Below, in pieces: positions 1 through 8,076 of a stretch of DNA of 64,000 bases. The position numbers and the translations under genes are program-made. The stretch comes from an uncultured Prevotellaceae bacterium. Lineage in GTDB: Bacteria > Bacteroidota > Bacteroidia > Bacteroidales > Bacteroidaceae. The DNA is taken from contig ONJJ01000002.1 of the NCBI GenBank assembly GCA_900318115.1, positions 62,001 through 126,000 on the forward strand, in the 5' to 3' direction. Positions within the stretch are counted from its first letter, which is position 1; the number at the start of each line of letters is the position of its first letter. The notes below the pieces were generated by a model, which did not search any database, was not told where the DNA came from, and worked only from the letters and a program-made list of their open reading frames with translations.

Positions 1-225
1 GGCGGAGCTGGTGGAGGTACCATACACGCGGAACTTGTTGCCGAGCAGGGTGGCAGCGTCGGCGCCGGTGATGTCGGCACGCGTCATGGCCTTGTTGCCG
101 CTGATGAAGTTGATGCCCAGGGTGTTGTTGCCAGGGATGTCATCGCCCCCGGCGTACTGGTCGTTGGTGCAGCTGGCAATGGCTACTATTGCGAGGGCTG
201 CGAGGAATAAAGGTATTTTTTTCAT
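1..225 (-). CDS. Fimbrillin-like pilus lipoprotein (N-terminal part)
   Basis: The gene starts at 225 and runs out of the window at base 1, so only the first 75 residues are visible. They begin MKKIPLFLAALAIVAIASC, a lipoprotein signal peptide with the lipobox Cys at residue 19, followed by a short polar stretch and a KAMTRADITG segment of the kind found in FimA/Mfa1-type fimbrillins of Bacteroidales. In type V pili such lipoproteins are exported, lipidated and later trimmed at an Arg before polymerising. The two genes upstream on the same strand encode DUF5119 and DUF3575 proteins, which commonly accompany fimbrillins, so an operon is likely. The 89-bp gap to the upstream gene is AT-rich and holds short repeats of ATGGGTTT type. 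The family call is moderately sure; the exact pilus class cannot be given from a fragment. Confidence 0.6.
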   Translation of the reverse strand, partial: MKKIPLFLAALAIVAIASCTNDQYAGGDDIPGNNTLGINFISGNKAMTRADITGADAATLLGNKFRVYGTSTSSA

Positions 226-314
226 CTTTCTTCGATTTTGTTTTTTATTGTGATACATTATTTATTTATTATATATGGGTTTGATGGGCTTAATGGGTTT
301 TATGGGTTGTCGGA

Positions 315-1589
315 CTACATTTCGAACTCGTGAGTACCACCGTCTTCGTAGTCCTTGACCACGGCGTCGAAGGCAGAACCTCCGGAGCGTTGCGGAACTG
401 GTATGGTGTCCATGTCCAGTTCCACGGTGATGACTCCGCCCTTCCACCGGTTATATACCTTCTCGGAGATGTCGAAGACGAAGGTGGAGTCCATACCGTT
501 GTTGAACTGCATGTTCACGTCAATGAAGTGCTTGTACTTGTCGTTGACCTCGCTGCGCCGGGAGATGCGGTTGCCGTTCTGGGCGCAGATGCCGAAGGTG
601 AGGACGCGTCCTCCGACGACGGATACCACTTCGTTCGGCTCCTTGACGTTGATGTAGGTGCTGTTCTTCTCTTGGAGCGTGACGCGGTTCTTGAAGCGCA
701 CGTTGTAGGTCACGTCGATGGGCGTCGGGCCGGCCACGCCGGTGTTGATGTTGGTGGTACGTGCCATGGCCGAGATGTCCGAGGCACCATCCACGCCGAT
801 GATCTTGTTGCGGTTGTTGTGCAGGATGACCTGTACGAGGTAGATGTATGTGATGGGCTCGAGCACCATATCTAACTGCTTGACCCATACGTTGCGGAGG
901 CTGTCGAACTCGAATCCGTCGAGGTTCTGGTTGATCTCCACGGCGCGGTCGTAGGCCGAGAAGAGCTGCTCAGGCTGGTAGAAGGCGCGGGTGTAGGTCG
1001 GGGCCTGGAAGCGGGAGGTGCGCATGGACTGGTTGGTGTAGGCCATCACGCTGTCCAGCGTCGTCGTCTCGTCGAAGTTCAAGCTTTGCACGTCGTCTTG
1101 CACGGGATCCACGTCACTCCATACGAGGATGTCCCAGTAGCCCCAGTTGTATTCTCCGTGGAAGGTGCGGCCCTTGATGGTGTTGGCCAGCACGCTGGTG
1201 TGGCTGGCATAGGGCTGCTGGCTGGTGTAGTAGCGGCGCAGGTTGAAGACCTCCGGCTCGGTGTAGCCGATGTTTTCGCCGAAGATGCGGCGGTCTTCCT
1301 CGTCCCAGCCGTAGATCCACTCGGCACGCCAGTCGTAGTGGATGCCGTACTCCAGCTCATAGTTCCAATAGGTCTGCAACTCGAGGTCCACGACAGGGAT
1401 CTCGATGTCGCTCGAGGTGCGATGCGGCAGGTGCAGCTCCGGCTCGCGGATGCAACTGCTGATAAGGCTTGCCGACAGGAGTGCGCACGCGTAAAAAACA
1501 AATAAGGTGGTCGATCGCAAAGCACACCACAAGCTGCATGTCTTCTGCCATGCAGTCAGTTGTCTGTTATGGAGTACTCTGCGTCTCAT
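315..1589 (-). CDS. DUF5119 domain lipoprotein of the fimbrial locus
   Basis: A 424-residue protein from the ATG at 1589. A GTG at 1661 would extend it but would begin only 5 bases after the upstream stop, through low-complexity sequence, so it was not used. After a basic N-terminus comes a hydrophobic stretch ending LISSC, a lipoprotein signal with Cys at about residue 46. The body has the DUF5119 pattern seen beside fimbrillin genes in Prevotella and Bacteroides: a RTSSDIEIPVVDLELQTYWN opening, a WIYGWDEEDRR segment and a C-terminal half built of two beta-rich repeats. The likely role is an outer-membrane anchor or accessory pilin, inferred from location only. The unusually long basic leader before the hydrophobic core is odd for a lipoprotein signal. 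Confidence 0.72.
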   Translation of the reverse strand: MRRRVLHNRQLTAWQKTCSLWCALRSTTLFVFYACALLSASLISSCIREPELHLPHRTSSDIEIPVVDLELQTYWNYELEYGIHYDWRAEWIYGWDEEDRRIFGENIGYTEPEVFNLRRYYTSQQPYASHTSVLANTIKGRTFHGEYNWGYWDILVWSDVDPVQDDVQSLNFDETTTLDSVMAYTNQSMRTSRFQAPTYTRAFYQPEQLFSAYDRAVEINQNLDGFEFDSLRNVWVKQLDMVLEPITYIYLVQVILHNNRNKIIGVDGASDISAMARTTNINTGVAGPTPIDVTYNVRFKNRVTLQEKNSTYINVKEPNEVVSVVGGRVLTFGICAQNGNRISRRSEVNDKYKHFIDVNMQFNNGMDSTFVFDISEKVYNRWKGGVITVELDMDTIPVPQRSGGSAFDAVVKDYEDGGTHEFEM

Positions 1590-1665
1590 ATTTCTAATGT
1601 CATTCTTTCCTTTTTCACTCTTTCCTTTCCACTCTTGACTCCCCACTCTCTCACTTTTCACTTTT

Positions 1666-3174
1666 CTACATATTCTTCTTCTGCCATTTCTCCCAGGAGA
1701 CGAAGCTGGCTCCCTTCTTGGCGACGCGGCGGTAGAGGAGGTCGTAGCTCAAGGTGATGCCCACGCGGGTGGGACCAATCCATGTGAATCTGTACTGGCG
1801 CTCCTTGAACAGGCTGGGATCGCCGTAGTATTTGTAGTAGTAGAGGTCGTCGTGGGGGTCATCCTCGAACGGACTCTCATATTTGTAGGGGTCATATTTG
1901 CAACCGAAGAAGCCGGCCTGCAGGCTGAACTCCAGCCGCCAGTGGCCGGTGCGAGAGAGGGGAAGCACGTAGCCTACGCCCAAGCCGGCACCGAGACCTT
2001 CGCCCACCCAGCCGAGGTTGGCATCGAAGCAGATGCCGAAGAGGCCCACGTGGCCGTAGCCCTGCACGTAGAGGCCCCGGAAGGCGGCGCCCTCACCCGG
2101 AGGGTTCTTGGAGATATCGCCCGAGCGGAAGTAATAGCGAGCCTCCAGCTGGTAGTTACGGATCTGGAAGAACTTGTACTCGTGGTAGTGCTGCCACCAG
2201 GGGAAGTCGATCGAGGCACCATAGGTGAAGTGGCCGTGCTTGGGATAGTACTCGATTGCCACGTTGGGGATGGGGCACCAGCGGTTGTAGCCGGGGACGT
2301 AGGCGAAGTCGAAGAGGAGGTTGCTCTTCACGGACAGCAACTCGCGACGGGGGATGCGGAGCGAAGACTGCTTCACGGGCAGCGTCACGGGAGGGTTCTC
2401 GGGCAGGATGAGGGAGTCGGTCAAGTACGGTCTGATGGCCGGCAGGGGCGGCACCTCCAAGGCCACTTCCTTGGCGTAGGTGCGGGGTGCCTTGAAGAAG
2501 AGAACCACACGAGCGGCACGAAGACGGGGGAAGTATTGGCGCAGCAGGCGTTGCCAGAGGCTGCCGCCGCGTGCCTGCTGCAGCTGAAGCTTCAGCTCGG
2601 ACAGCTGGTCTTGCGGCAGATGGCGGTCGCAGAGCTGCTGCACGAAGCCGTAGTCCGGGTCGGCGGCACGGCGCATGAGCAGGCAGAGGGTGCGGTAGTC
2701 CTCGACGTCGGTCTGCAGTTGGAAGTCCTCGTCGCGGAAGGGAGCGTCGAGGTGCTGGCGCAGGAAGTCGATGAGGGTCTGTGCACGGTGCTCGCTGAGG
2801 AACTTGTTGAACTTATAAGGTCCCTCGGGCGAGGCGGCACCGCGGATGATCATGCCTGCCAGTTCGAGGCTGTCCTTGTTGATGAGCGGCAGCACCTGGT
2901 TCTGCAACTGCAGAACGATGGAGTCGCGGTGCGGGAGATCCCACTTGCTGACGGGGAAGACGATGCGCGCGGCGATGTCGAAAAACTCCTCGTCAGACAA
3001 GGCGGGGATAGTGTCACGCTCGCGCAATACGCGCACGTATGAAAAAAGCGCATAATCCGTGGAGTCACTGCCGGCTCTTGCCTCTCCTCCGCGGAAAGCT
3101 TGAACGTTGGCAGACGGAATCATCATCAGGACGATTCCCACTGCAATGGCTATGTGATTCAGACTACGAAACAT
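1666..3174 (-). CDS. DUF3575 outer-membrane protein with OmpA-like domain
   Basis: A 502-residue protein with a signal peptide cleaved near AAs 26-27 (NVQAF). Residues about 60-160 form an OmpA/MotB-like peptidoglycan-binding region, with GAASPEGPYKFNKFLSEHRAQ as the recognisable core, cut short compared with standard OmpA. From about residue 280 the DUF3575 region follows: LLSVKSNLLFDFAYVPGYNR, then alternating aromatic beta strands suggesting a small outer-membrane barrel. This architecture is common at the head of Bacteroidales fimbriae loci. It is the first gene of the minus-strand set DUF3575, DUF5119, fimbrillin and has a promoter about 160 bases upstream. A role in anchoring or assembling the pilus is inferred from context. 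Confidence 0.75.
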   Translation of the reverse strand: MFRSLNHIAIAVGIVLMMIPSANVQAFRGGEARAGSDSTDYALFSYVRVLRERDTIPALSDEEFFDIAARIVFPVSKWDLPHRDSIVLQLQNQVLPLINKDSLELAGMIIRGAASPEGPYKFNKFLSEHRAQTLIDFLRQHLDAPFRDEDFQLQTDVEDYRTLCLLMRRAADPDYGFVQQLCDRHLPQDQLSELKLQLQQARGGSLWQRLLRQYFPRLRAARVVLFFKAPRTYAKEVALEVPPLPAIRPYLTDSLILPENPPVTLPVKQSSLRIPRRELLSVKSNLLFDFAYVPGYNRWCPIPNVAIEYYPKHGHFTYGASIDFPWWQHYHEYKFFQIRNYQLEARYYFRSGDISKNPPGEGAAFRGLYVQGYGHVGLFGICFDANLGWVGEGLGAGLGVGYVLPLSRTGHWRLEFSLQAGFFGCKYDPYKYESPFEDDPHDDLYYYKYYGDPSLFKERQYRFTWIGPTRVGITLSYDLLYRRVAKKGASFVSWEKWQKKNM

Positions 3175-3334
3175 GAGTTTGACTCTTTCTATTTCCTGAC
3201 TTCGCCTCAGCCTGCTAAAGCAATCTTTGCCGGCCTTCGGCTCGCACGTAAATTGTTATTTGTTTTTCCAAGGTCACAAGGTGGCCTGTTGAATATATCT
3301 AATATAGTATTATCTCCGACTTGTATTTTAGGTA

Positions 3335-3342
3335 CAAAAGTA
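3335..3342 (-). promoter_or_regulatory. Promoter -7 element of the fimbrial locus
   Basis: On the minus strand the sequence reads TACTTTTG, a full match to the Bacteroidetes TAnnTTTG element. A TTG lies 20 nt upstream of it (3363-3365) as a weak -33 element. The transcript would carry a leader of about 155 nt, containing a short hairpin AGGTCAC/GTGGCCT near 3271-3287. Confidence 0.5.
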
Positions 3343-3789
3343 CAGCTTTAGAGAATAAAGAACAAGACATATGCGGTTAAAAAAGGTTAAATGAGACATT
3401 TTCAGAACTCTTATTGACATAAGTTGAAATAAAATCACAATTGTGCGCCTTATTGCAACGCGTGGCTCTATTGACCGTATTAACAAAGAAAAGGGACTCC
3501 AGACCATGGGTTCCGGCCGAAAAAACATGTTTAACCCAGATCGGTCATTAGACCGTTACGCGCCATTTCGTCCTGTCACGCGCGCGAGAATTACTTTTCA
3601 GCACACAGTCTCATGTGCTGTTTAGTCGTGTTCTTAATAAGTTTTCCATGCGTTCGACATTGGTCGCTTCGGCGGGCTTGAAGTCAAATATGCTCGAAAA
3701 AAGCCTGAGAGCAATTCAAAGCTGATTTATAGAACCCGCCTTTAATGAAATTTAACGGAGAGAAGAGGTGCGGTATTTCATTTATTTGG

Positions 3790-3797
3790 TATTTTTG
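3790..3797 (+). promoter_or_regulatory. Promoter -7 element of the aldehyde dehydrogenase gene
   Basis: TATTTTTG matches TAnnTTTG and lies 71 nt before the ATG at 3869. No clear TTTG is present at -33, so the promoter may need an activator or be weak. Confidence 0.5.
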
Positions 3798-3868
3798 CGG
3801 CGAAATAAGCAGAATTTCGTATCGCGGAGGTACATTTGAAGGTACATCTAACTAAAATAACAACAACA

Positions 3869-5494
3869 ATGAGAAATTCTATCATCAACTTCCCCGTTCC
3901 GGCCAATGAGCCGGTGAAGAGCTATCTGGCAGGCTCACCCGAACGTATCGCCCTCGAGGCAGAACTCGAGCGCCAAAGCAACACCGTCGTGGACATCCCT
4001 ATCATCATCGGCGGTAAGGAAATCCGCACGGGCAACACGGGCACCGTGACCTGTCCCCACGACCACAAGCACGTGCTCGCCACCTATCACAAAGTCAGCG
4101 AGAAGGAAGTGCAACTGGCCATAGAGACGGCGATGAAGGCTTGGGAAGAATGGTCGAAGACGGACTGGACCGTGCGCGCCGGCATCGTCCTGAAGATGGC
4201 AGAGCTGCTGGCAACGAAGTATCGTCCCATCATGAACGCTGCCTGTATGCTCGGACAGAGCAAGAACTTCTATCAGGCAGAAATCGACTCGGCCTGCGAG
4301 ACCATCGACTTCTTCCGCTACAACGTCCACTACGCTTCGAAGATCTATGCCATGCAGCCGAAGGACGGCGCAGGCAATATCAACCACACGGAGTACCGTC
4401 CGCTGGAGGGTTTCGTGCTGGCCGTGACACCTTTCAACTTCACGAGCATCGCCTCGAACCTGTGCATGACGCCCGTGCTGATGGGTAACGTGGCCGTGTG
4501 GAAGCCCTCGACGACGTCGCTGCTCTCGAACTACTACCTGATGCAGCTCTACAAGGAAGCCGGCCTGCCCGACGGCGTCGTGAACTTCCTGCCGGGCAGC
4601 GGTGCCCTCATCGGCAAGGTATGCACCGAGAGCAAGCACTTCGCCGGTATTCACTTCACGGGTTCCACGGCAACCTTCAAGAGCCTCTGGGGCCAGGCTT
4701 GCTCGAACCTCGACCGCTACGTGAGCTACCCGCGACTGGTGGGCGAGACGGGTGGCAAGGACTTCATCTTCGTGCATCCCTCGGCCGACGCCAAGGCTGT
4801 CGCTACGGCTGCCTTCTGCGGCGCCTTTGAGTTCCAGGGACAGAAGTGCTCGGCTGCCAGCCGTATGTACATTCCGAAGAGCCTGTGGCCCACGGTGCTG
4901 GAGGACATGAAGCGCATGGCCGCAGAAATCAAGATGGGCGACGTGCGCGACCCGATGAACTTCGTGAACGCCGTCATCGACGAGGCCAGCTTCGACAAGT
5001 GCAAGAGCTACATCGACTTCGCCCTGGCTGCCGACGATGCCAAGGTGGTGATGGGCGGCAAGTGCGACAAGACGGTGGGATGGTTCGTGGAACCGACCAT
5101 CATCGAAACTTCCAACCCTCACTTTAAGTCGATGGAAGAGGAGATCTTCGGTCCTATCATCACCGTCTATCCCTACGACGACGACAAGGTCGAGGAGACC
5201 GCAACGCTCTGCGACGAGACCTCACCCTACGGCCTTACCGGCGCAGTCTTCGGCCGCGACCGTCTGGCCGTGGAGAAACTGGCCGACAAGCTGGCCTACG
5301 CTGCCGGTAACTTCTACATCAACGACAAGCCCACGGGCGCCGTGGTGGGTATGCAGCCCTTTGGCGGAGCACGTGCCAGCGGTACGAACGACAAGGCCGG
5401 CGGCGAGTTCAACCTCATCCGCTGGATCATCCCGCGGGTTATCAAGGAGACGCTGGTAAGTCCCACGGACTACCGATATAGTTATATGAAGTAA
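3869..5494 (+). CDS. pruA: L-glutamate gamma-semialdehyde (P5C) dehydrogenase
   Basis: A 541-residue aldehyde dehydrogenase of the P5CDH family, which oxidises glutamate gamma-semialdehyde (open form of delta-1-pyrroline-5-carboxylate) to glutamate with NAD. The catalytic motifs are present: LVGETGGKDF with the general base Glu near residue 293 and FQGQKCSAASRMY with the nucleophile Cys near residue 327. The length matches the usual 540-545 of free-standing P5CDH. The ATG at 3869 was chosen over an upstream TTG at 3836 because homologues begin MRNSIINF-like and the promoter spacing fits. It is not fused to proline dehydrogenase, and no putA-like gene is nearby. A hydroxyproline dehydratase-like enzyme downstream would make the P5C it uses, so the gene may serve peptide-derived hydroxyproline or proline catabolism. 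Confidence 0.95.
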   Translation: MRNSIINFPVPANEPVKSYLAGSPERIALEAELERQSNTVVDIPIIIGGKEIRTGNTGTVTCPHDHKHVLATYHKVSEKEVQLAIETAMKAWEEWSKTDWTVRAGIVLKMAELLATKYRPIMNAACMLGQSKNFYQAEIDSACETIDFFRYNVHYASKIYAMQPKDGAGNINHTEYRPLEGFVLAVTPFNFTSIASNLCMTPVLMGNVAVWKPSTTSLLSNYYLMQLYKEAGLPDGVVNFLPGSGALIGKVCTESKHFAGIHFTGSTATFKSLWGQACSNLDRYVSYPRLVGETGGKDFIFVHPSADAKAVATAAFCGAFEFQGQKCSAASRMYIPKSLWPTVLEDMKRMAAEIKMGDVRDPMNFVNAVIDEASFDKCKSYIDFALAADDAKVVMGGKCDKTVGWFVEPTIIETSNPHFKSMEEEIFGPIITVYPYDDDKVEETATLCDETSPYGLTGAVFGRDRLAVEKLADKLAYAAGNFYINDKPTGAVVGMQPFGGARASGTNDKAGGEFNLIRWIIPRVIKETLVSPTDYRYSYMK

Positions 5495-5577
5495 CAAAGG
5501 CCCCCGCCCGTCTCACGCGCTTATATAAACTCTGTGCCTCCGTGACTAAAATGTAAACTAATAGTGTTCATCTACTT

Positions 5578-6441
5578 ATGAAAAAATATCTGTCATATAT
5601 AGCCTTAGGCTTCGTAACTTTGGTTGCCGCCTGCAGCACCCCTCCCTCACAGGAAGGGGACGGGGGCGGGTCTGCTGGGGGCGGGGCTTCCTTTGAGGTG
5701 CCGGAGTGCATCGTCAGCTCCGTCCCGGATTCCTTGGGGCTGGATTCCTTCTACGTGAAGTACGTGGATGTGAATGGCCTGCCGCTCATCTCGTCCTGGC
5801 GCGTTCCGGACTCGGCCTTCGTGGCTGCCCACAGGACGCTGTATGCCATGACCTGTATGCTGAAGCCCGAGGTGCTGGATGCCATGATCAAGGCCCACGC
5901 CCGCGTGGCCATCATGGCCCGCTACGAGGGTACCACGGACATCCCCGAGCATCGCTATCTGGTCAACGACACCTCCCTGAACTGGGACCTGCGTGCCCGA
6001 GGCCTCGGAGGCACCATCGACGAACCGCTGACATCCTGCGCCGAGGAGAATGTGCTGGCTTATCAGATTGACAAATATCATGCCGAGGACATCCTCATCC
6101 ATGAGTTTGCACACGCCATCCATTGCATCGGCCTGATGATCGCTGAGCCTGACTTCGACGAGAGGCTGAAGCAATGCTACGAGAAAGCTAAGGCCTCCGG
6201 CATCCTCGACAACACCTACCGCATCACGGACCACATGGAGTACTTCGCCGAGGCTGTGCAGGACTGGTTCAACGTCAATGCGGAGATGCCTCACACCGAC
6301 GGTAAGCATAACTGGTGCAACACCCGCGAGGAACTGAAGGTTTACGACCCCGACCTCTATGCTCTGCTCGCCGAGCATTTCCCCGAGACGACAGCCCAGA
6401 TCAGCAAGCACAAGAAGGTCGATGAATGTCATCAACCCTGA
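5578..6441 (+). CDS. Putative zinc metallopeptidase lipoprotein
   Basis: A 287-residue protein with lipoprotein signal MKKYLSYIALGFVTLVAAC and lipidation Cys at 19. Residues 177-181 are HEFAH, a zinc-binding HExxH helix, followed about 45 residues later by HMEYFAEAVQDWF, giving a third ligand of E(Y)FAEA type. This arrangement resembles the anthrax lethal-factor-like (M34/ATLF-type) gluzincins; that family assignment is an inference. Immediately after the lipidated Cys lies a Gly/Ser-rich spacer (GGGSAGGG) encoded by a copy of a dispersed repeat (5639-5672), so the spacer probably arose by repeat insertion. It lies in the same direction as pruA with an 83-bp gap and may supply peptides for the downstream aminopeptidase. 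Confidence 0.7.
   Translation: MKKYLSYIALGFVTLVAACSTPPSQEGDGGGSAGGGASFEVPECIVSSVPDSLGLDSFYVKYVDVNGLPLISSWRVPDSAFVAAHRTLYAMTCMLKPEVLDAMIKAHARVAIMARYEGTTDIPEHRYLVNDTSLNWDLRARGLGGTIDEPLTSCAEENVLAYQIDKYHAEDILIHEFAHAIHCIGLMIAEPDFDERLKQCYEKAKASGILDNTYRITDHMEYFAEAVQDWFNVNAEMPHTDGKHNWCNTREELKVYDPDLYALLAEHFPETTAQISKHKKVDECHQP
5639..5672 (+). repeat. Dispersed GC-rich palindromic repeat, copy inside a gene
   Basis: This 34-bp stretch (core CTCCCTCACAGGAAGGGG followed by GGGGGCGGGTC) matches the repeat found twice at 9471-9543 in reverse orientation and once at 9967-10002 in the same orientation. Here it is translated as PPSQEGDGGGS directly after the lipobox of the peptidase lipoprotein. Confidence 0.7.
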
Positions 6442-6460
6442 TCCTGCACTTTCCTCTGAG

Positions 6461-6655
6461 TCTCGGACTCTGGTTCCTTAGTGCCGGCGCTGACTTTGGT
6501 TCCTGGATTCCGGCGCTGACTTTGGTTCCTTGGTTCCGGTCTCTGACTTTGGTCTCTTGATTCCGTTTCTGACTTTGGTCTCTTGATTCTGTCTCTGACT
6601 TTGGTCTCTTGGTTCCGGCCTCTGACTTTGGTCTCTGAACTCTGTTTCTAACTTT
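6461..6655 (+). repeat. Imperfect 26-27 bp tandem repeats
   Basis: About seven degenerate copies of a unit with core CTGACTTTGGTCTCTTGATT follow the stop of the peptidase gene and run right up to the first REP palindrome before the RAYT gene. Copies drift from TTCCT to TCTCT versions along the array. No protein is convincingly encoded in either direction. Confidence 0.75.
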
Positions 6656-6681
6656 GGTTGAGTGTAGCGCGTATTCGCGCG
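6656..6681 (+). repeat. REP element 1 (RAYT-associated)
   Basis: A 26-bp element made of a 9-base head GGTTGAGTG and a hairpin GCGCG TATT CGCGC. It differs by one head base from the copy at 7436-7461 and is shared with a copy at 32853-32878 on the other strand. It lies just before the ATG of the RAYT gene and remains open in that frame. Confidence 0.8.
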
Positions 6682-6695
6682 TTCCTATTTCGAAA

Positions 6696-8057
6696 ATGAG
6701 CAGTCCTCTTCCTCCCCGCGACCTGCGCGACATCCCGCAGATGCACCAGCGTAGCATTCACCACGACTACCACGGCCGCGGCATCTACTTGGTGACCCTC
6801 TGCACGGAGGGGCGGCGGCCCTTGTTGGGGAAGCTGGTGGGCGACAGCCTCGAAGAGGCGGCCATCGTGCCCTCGGCGCTCGGAAATGAGGTCCTGCGAT
6901 GCTGGAACCAGATTCCAGATATCCAGCGTCATCTGGCCGAGCAGAAGGCAGCGAAGACCGGCGCGCCCTGCAACCGCGACATCCGCCTCCTGGATTGCCA
7001 ACTGATGCCTGACCACTTTCATGGAATCATCTTCATCCGGCAGGATATGGACATCGCCCTCGGCGATGTCATCCGCGGATTCATGGTGGGCTGCACGAAA
7101 GCTTTCAATGGAAAAATGAATGCCATTCCGCAGCTGGAGAAAGAGGCGGCGAGCGAGCTGGCCGCCTCGAAGGCTGCCTCGAAGGCCGCCTCGCCCGCCG
7201 CCTCGCCGCAAATATGCGGCGCACCCAACCGAAGTAACCTTGGAGGCCGGGGAGAAGGCAGCGCGCAAGGTGACATTCAGGCCGGGCCGGGCAGCGCGCA
7301 AGGTAACCTTGGAGGCCAGGGAGAAGGCAGCCCGCAAGGTAACCTTGGAGGCCAGGGAGAAGGCAGCCCGCAAGGTGGCATCCAGGCCGGGCCGGGCAGC
7401 CCGCAGGGTGGCATCCTGGTTGATGATGGCTTGTCGGTTGGGTGTAGCGCGTATTCGCGCGATCTCGGGCAGCGCGGCAGTGCGCCCCTCCGCCCCCTGT
7501 GGGAGAAAGGGTTTCATGACCGCCTCCTCCAGCATGAGGGCCAGCTGCAGAATATGATAGACTATGTCCGCGACAATCCGCGCCGCCTCATGCTGCGCCG
7601 CCAGCATTCCAGCCTCTTCGTCGTGCAGCATCAGGTGCGCTATGGCAGGTGGAGCTTCTCTTCCGTCGGTCAGCTGCGATTGCTGGATGCCCCTCTTGTT
7701 GCCGTGCATGTGCGCCGCTACTTCACCCTCGACCAGCGGCGCGATTATATGAATGGCTGCATCCTCGCAGCCCGTCGTGGCGCCGTCCTCGTCAGCCCGT
7801 TCATCAGCGAGCATGAGAGGCGGGTGCGCGATGAGGCTTTCCGCGAAGGACTCTGCTGCATACAACTCTGCAACGAAGCCTTCTCCGACTACTACAAGCC
7901 CGCAGGCGAGCTCATCACCCCCTGCGCTGACGGCCGACTGCTACTGCTCACCCTCGTAACAGGCGCCCCGCAGGAACGTCGCATCACCCGCGATGAATGT
8001 ACCTCCCTCAACGCTGTCGCCGAGAGCATGGCACGCCAAAGCAATGAATATCCCTAA
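6696..8057 (+). CDS. REP-associated tyrosine transposase (RAYT) with internal REP insertion
   Basis: A 453-residue Y1/HUH single-strand transposase of the IS200-like RAYT group. The HUH motif is MPDHFHGIIF (His 107 and 109) and the catalytic Tyr is in IDYVRDNPRR (Tyr 290). The upstream RSIHHDYHGRGIYLVTLCTEGRRP block is typical of the Bacteroidetes members. RAYTs nick and mobilise REP palindromes rather than themselves. Odd points: the Tyr motif lies about 180 residues after the HUH motif because residues about 150-255 are low-complexity (AASKAASKAASP, then NLGGQGEGSPQG repeats), encoded by a REP pair and tandem repeats; and a roughly 140-residue tail after the Tyr motif has no recognised domain. 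The frame stays open throughout, so it may be functional. The ATG at 6696 was chosen; upstream frame is REP sequence. Confidence 0.82.
   Translation: MSSPLPPRDLRDIPQMHQRSIHHDYHGRGIYLVTLCTEGRRPLLGKLVGDSLEEAAIVPSALGNEVLRCWNQIPDIQRHLAEQKAAKTGAPCNRDIRLLDCQLMPDHFHGIIFIRQDMDIALGDVIRGFMVGCTKAFNGKMNAIPQLEKEAASELAASKAASKAASPAASPQICGAPNRSNLGGRGEGSAQGDIQAGPGSAQGNLGGQGEGSPQGNLGGQGEGSPQGGIQAGPGSPQGGILVDDGLSVGCSAYSRDLGQRGSAPLRPLWEKGFHDRLLQHEGQLQNMIDYVRDNPRRLMLRRQHSSLFVVQHQVRYGRWSFSSVGQLRLLDAPLVAVHVRRYFTLDQRRDYMNGCILAARRGAVLVSPFISEHERRVRDEAFREGLCCIQLCNEAFSDYYKPAGELITPCADGRLLLLTLVTGAPQERRITRDECTSLNAVAESMARQSNEYP
7204..7461. mobile_element. REPIN-like element inserted in the RAYT gene
   Basis: Two REP units face each other. 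At 7204-7230 (minus) the head GGTTGGGTG is followed by a hairpin with 7-bp arms CGCCGCA/TGCGGCG; at 7436-7461 (plus) the same head is followed by the GCGCG/CGCGC hairpin. On the same strand both hairpins have AATA or its complement TATT as loop. The heads point inward and the 205-bp interior contains GC-rich tandem repeats. The whole unit is translated in frame within the RAYT gene. Confidence 0.7.
7233..7405 (+). repeat. 36/33-bp tandem repeats inside the RAYT gene
   Basis: Two near-perfect 36-bp units and diverged 33-39-bp relatives, with core GTAACCTTGGAGGCC and CAGGCCGGGCCGGGCAGC versions. They encode NLGGQGEGSPQG and GIQAGPGSPQG repeats, so length changes keep the reading frame. Confidence 0.75.
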
Positions 8058-8076
8058 CACAAAAAATAAGCAGACA

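Larger units (their letters stand above)
3175..3868. other. Gene-free divergent region
   Basis: About 690 bp lie between the start of the DUF3575 gene and the start of the pyrroline-5-carboxylate dehydrogenase gene. The region is clearly more AT-rich than its flanks. It holds a minus-strand promoter near 3335 and a plus-strand -7 element near 3790, plus small hairpins (CGGTC ATTA GACCG near 3542). Short open frames within it lack coding character. No inverted repeat pair of the sort that flanks invertible fimbrial promoters was found. Confidence 0.6.

Noticed and set aside
3175..3868. Possible invertible promoter of the pilus locus
   Set aside because: No inverted repeat pair around the promoter and no adjacent invertase were found.
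6461..6655. CRISPR-like array
   Set aside because: Units are contiguous and drifting, with no unique spacers and no cas genes.
6648..7865. Antisense open frame of 405 codons opposite the RAYT gene
   Set aside because: Its repetitive LRAAFSLASKV segments simply mirror the repeats on the plus strand; the plus strand has HUH and Tyr motifs.
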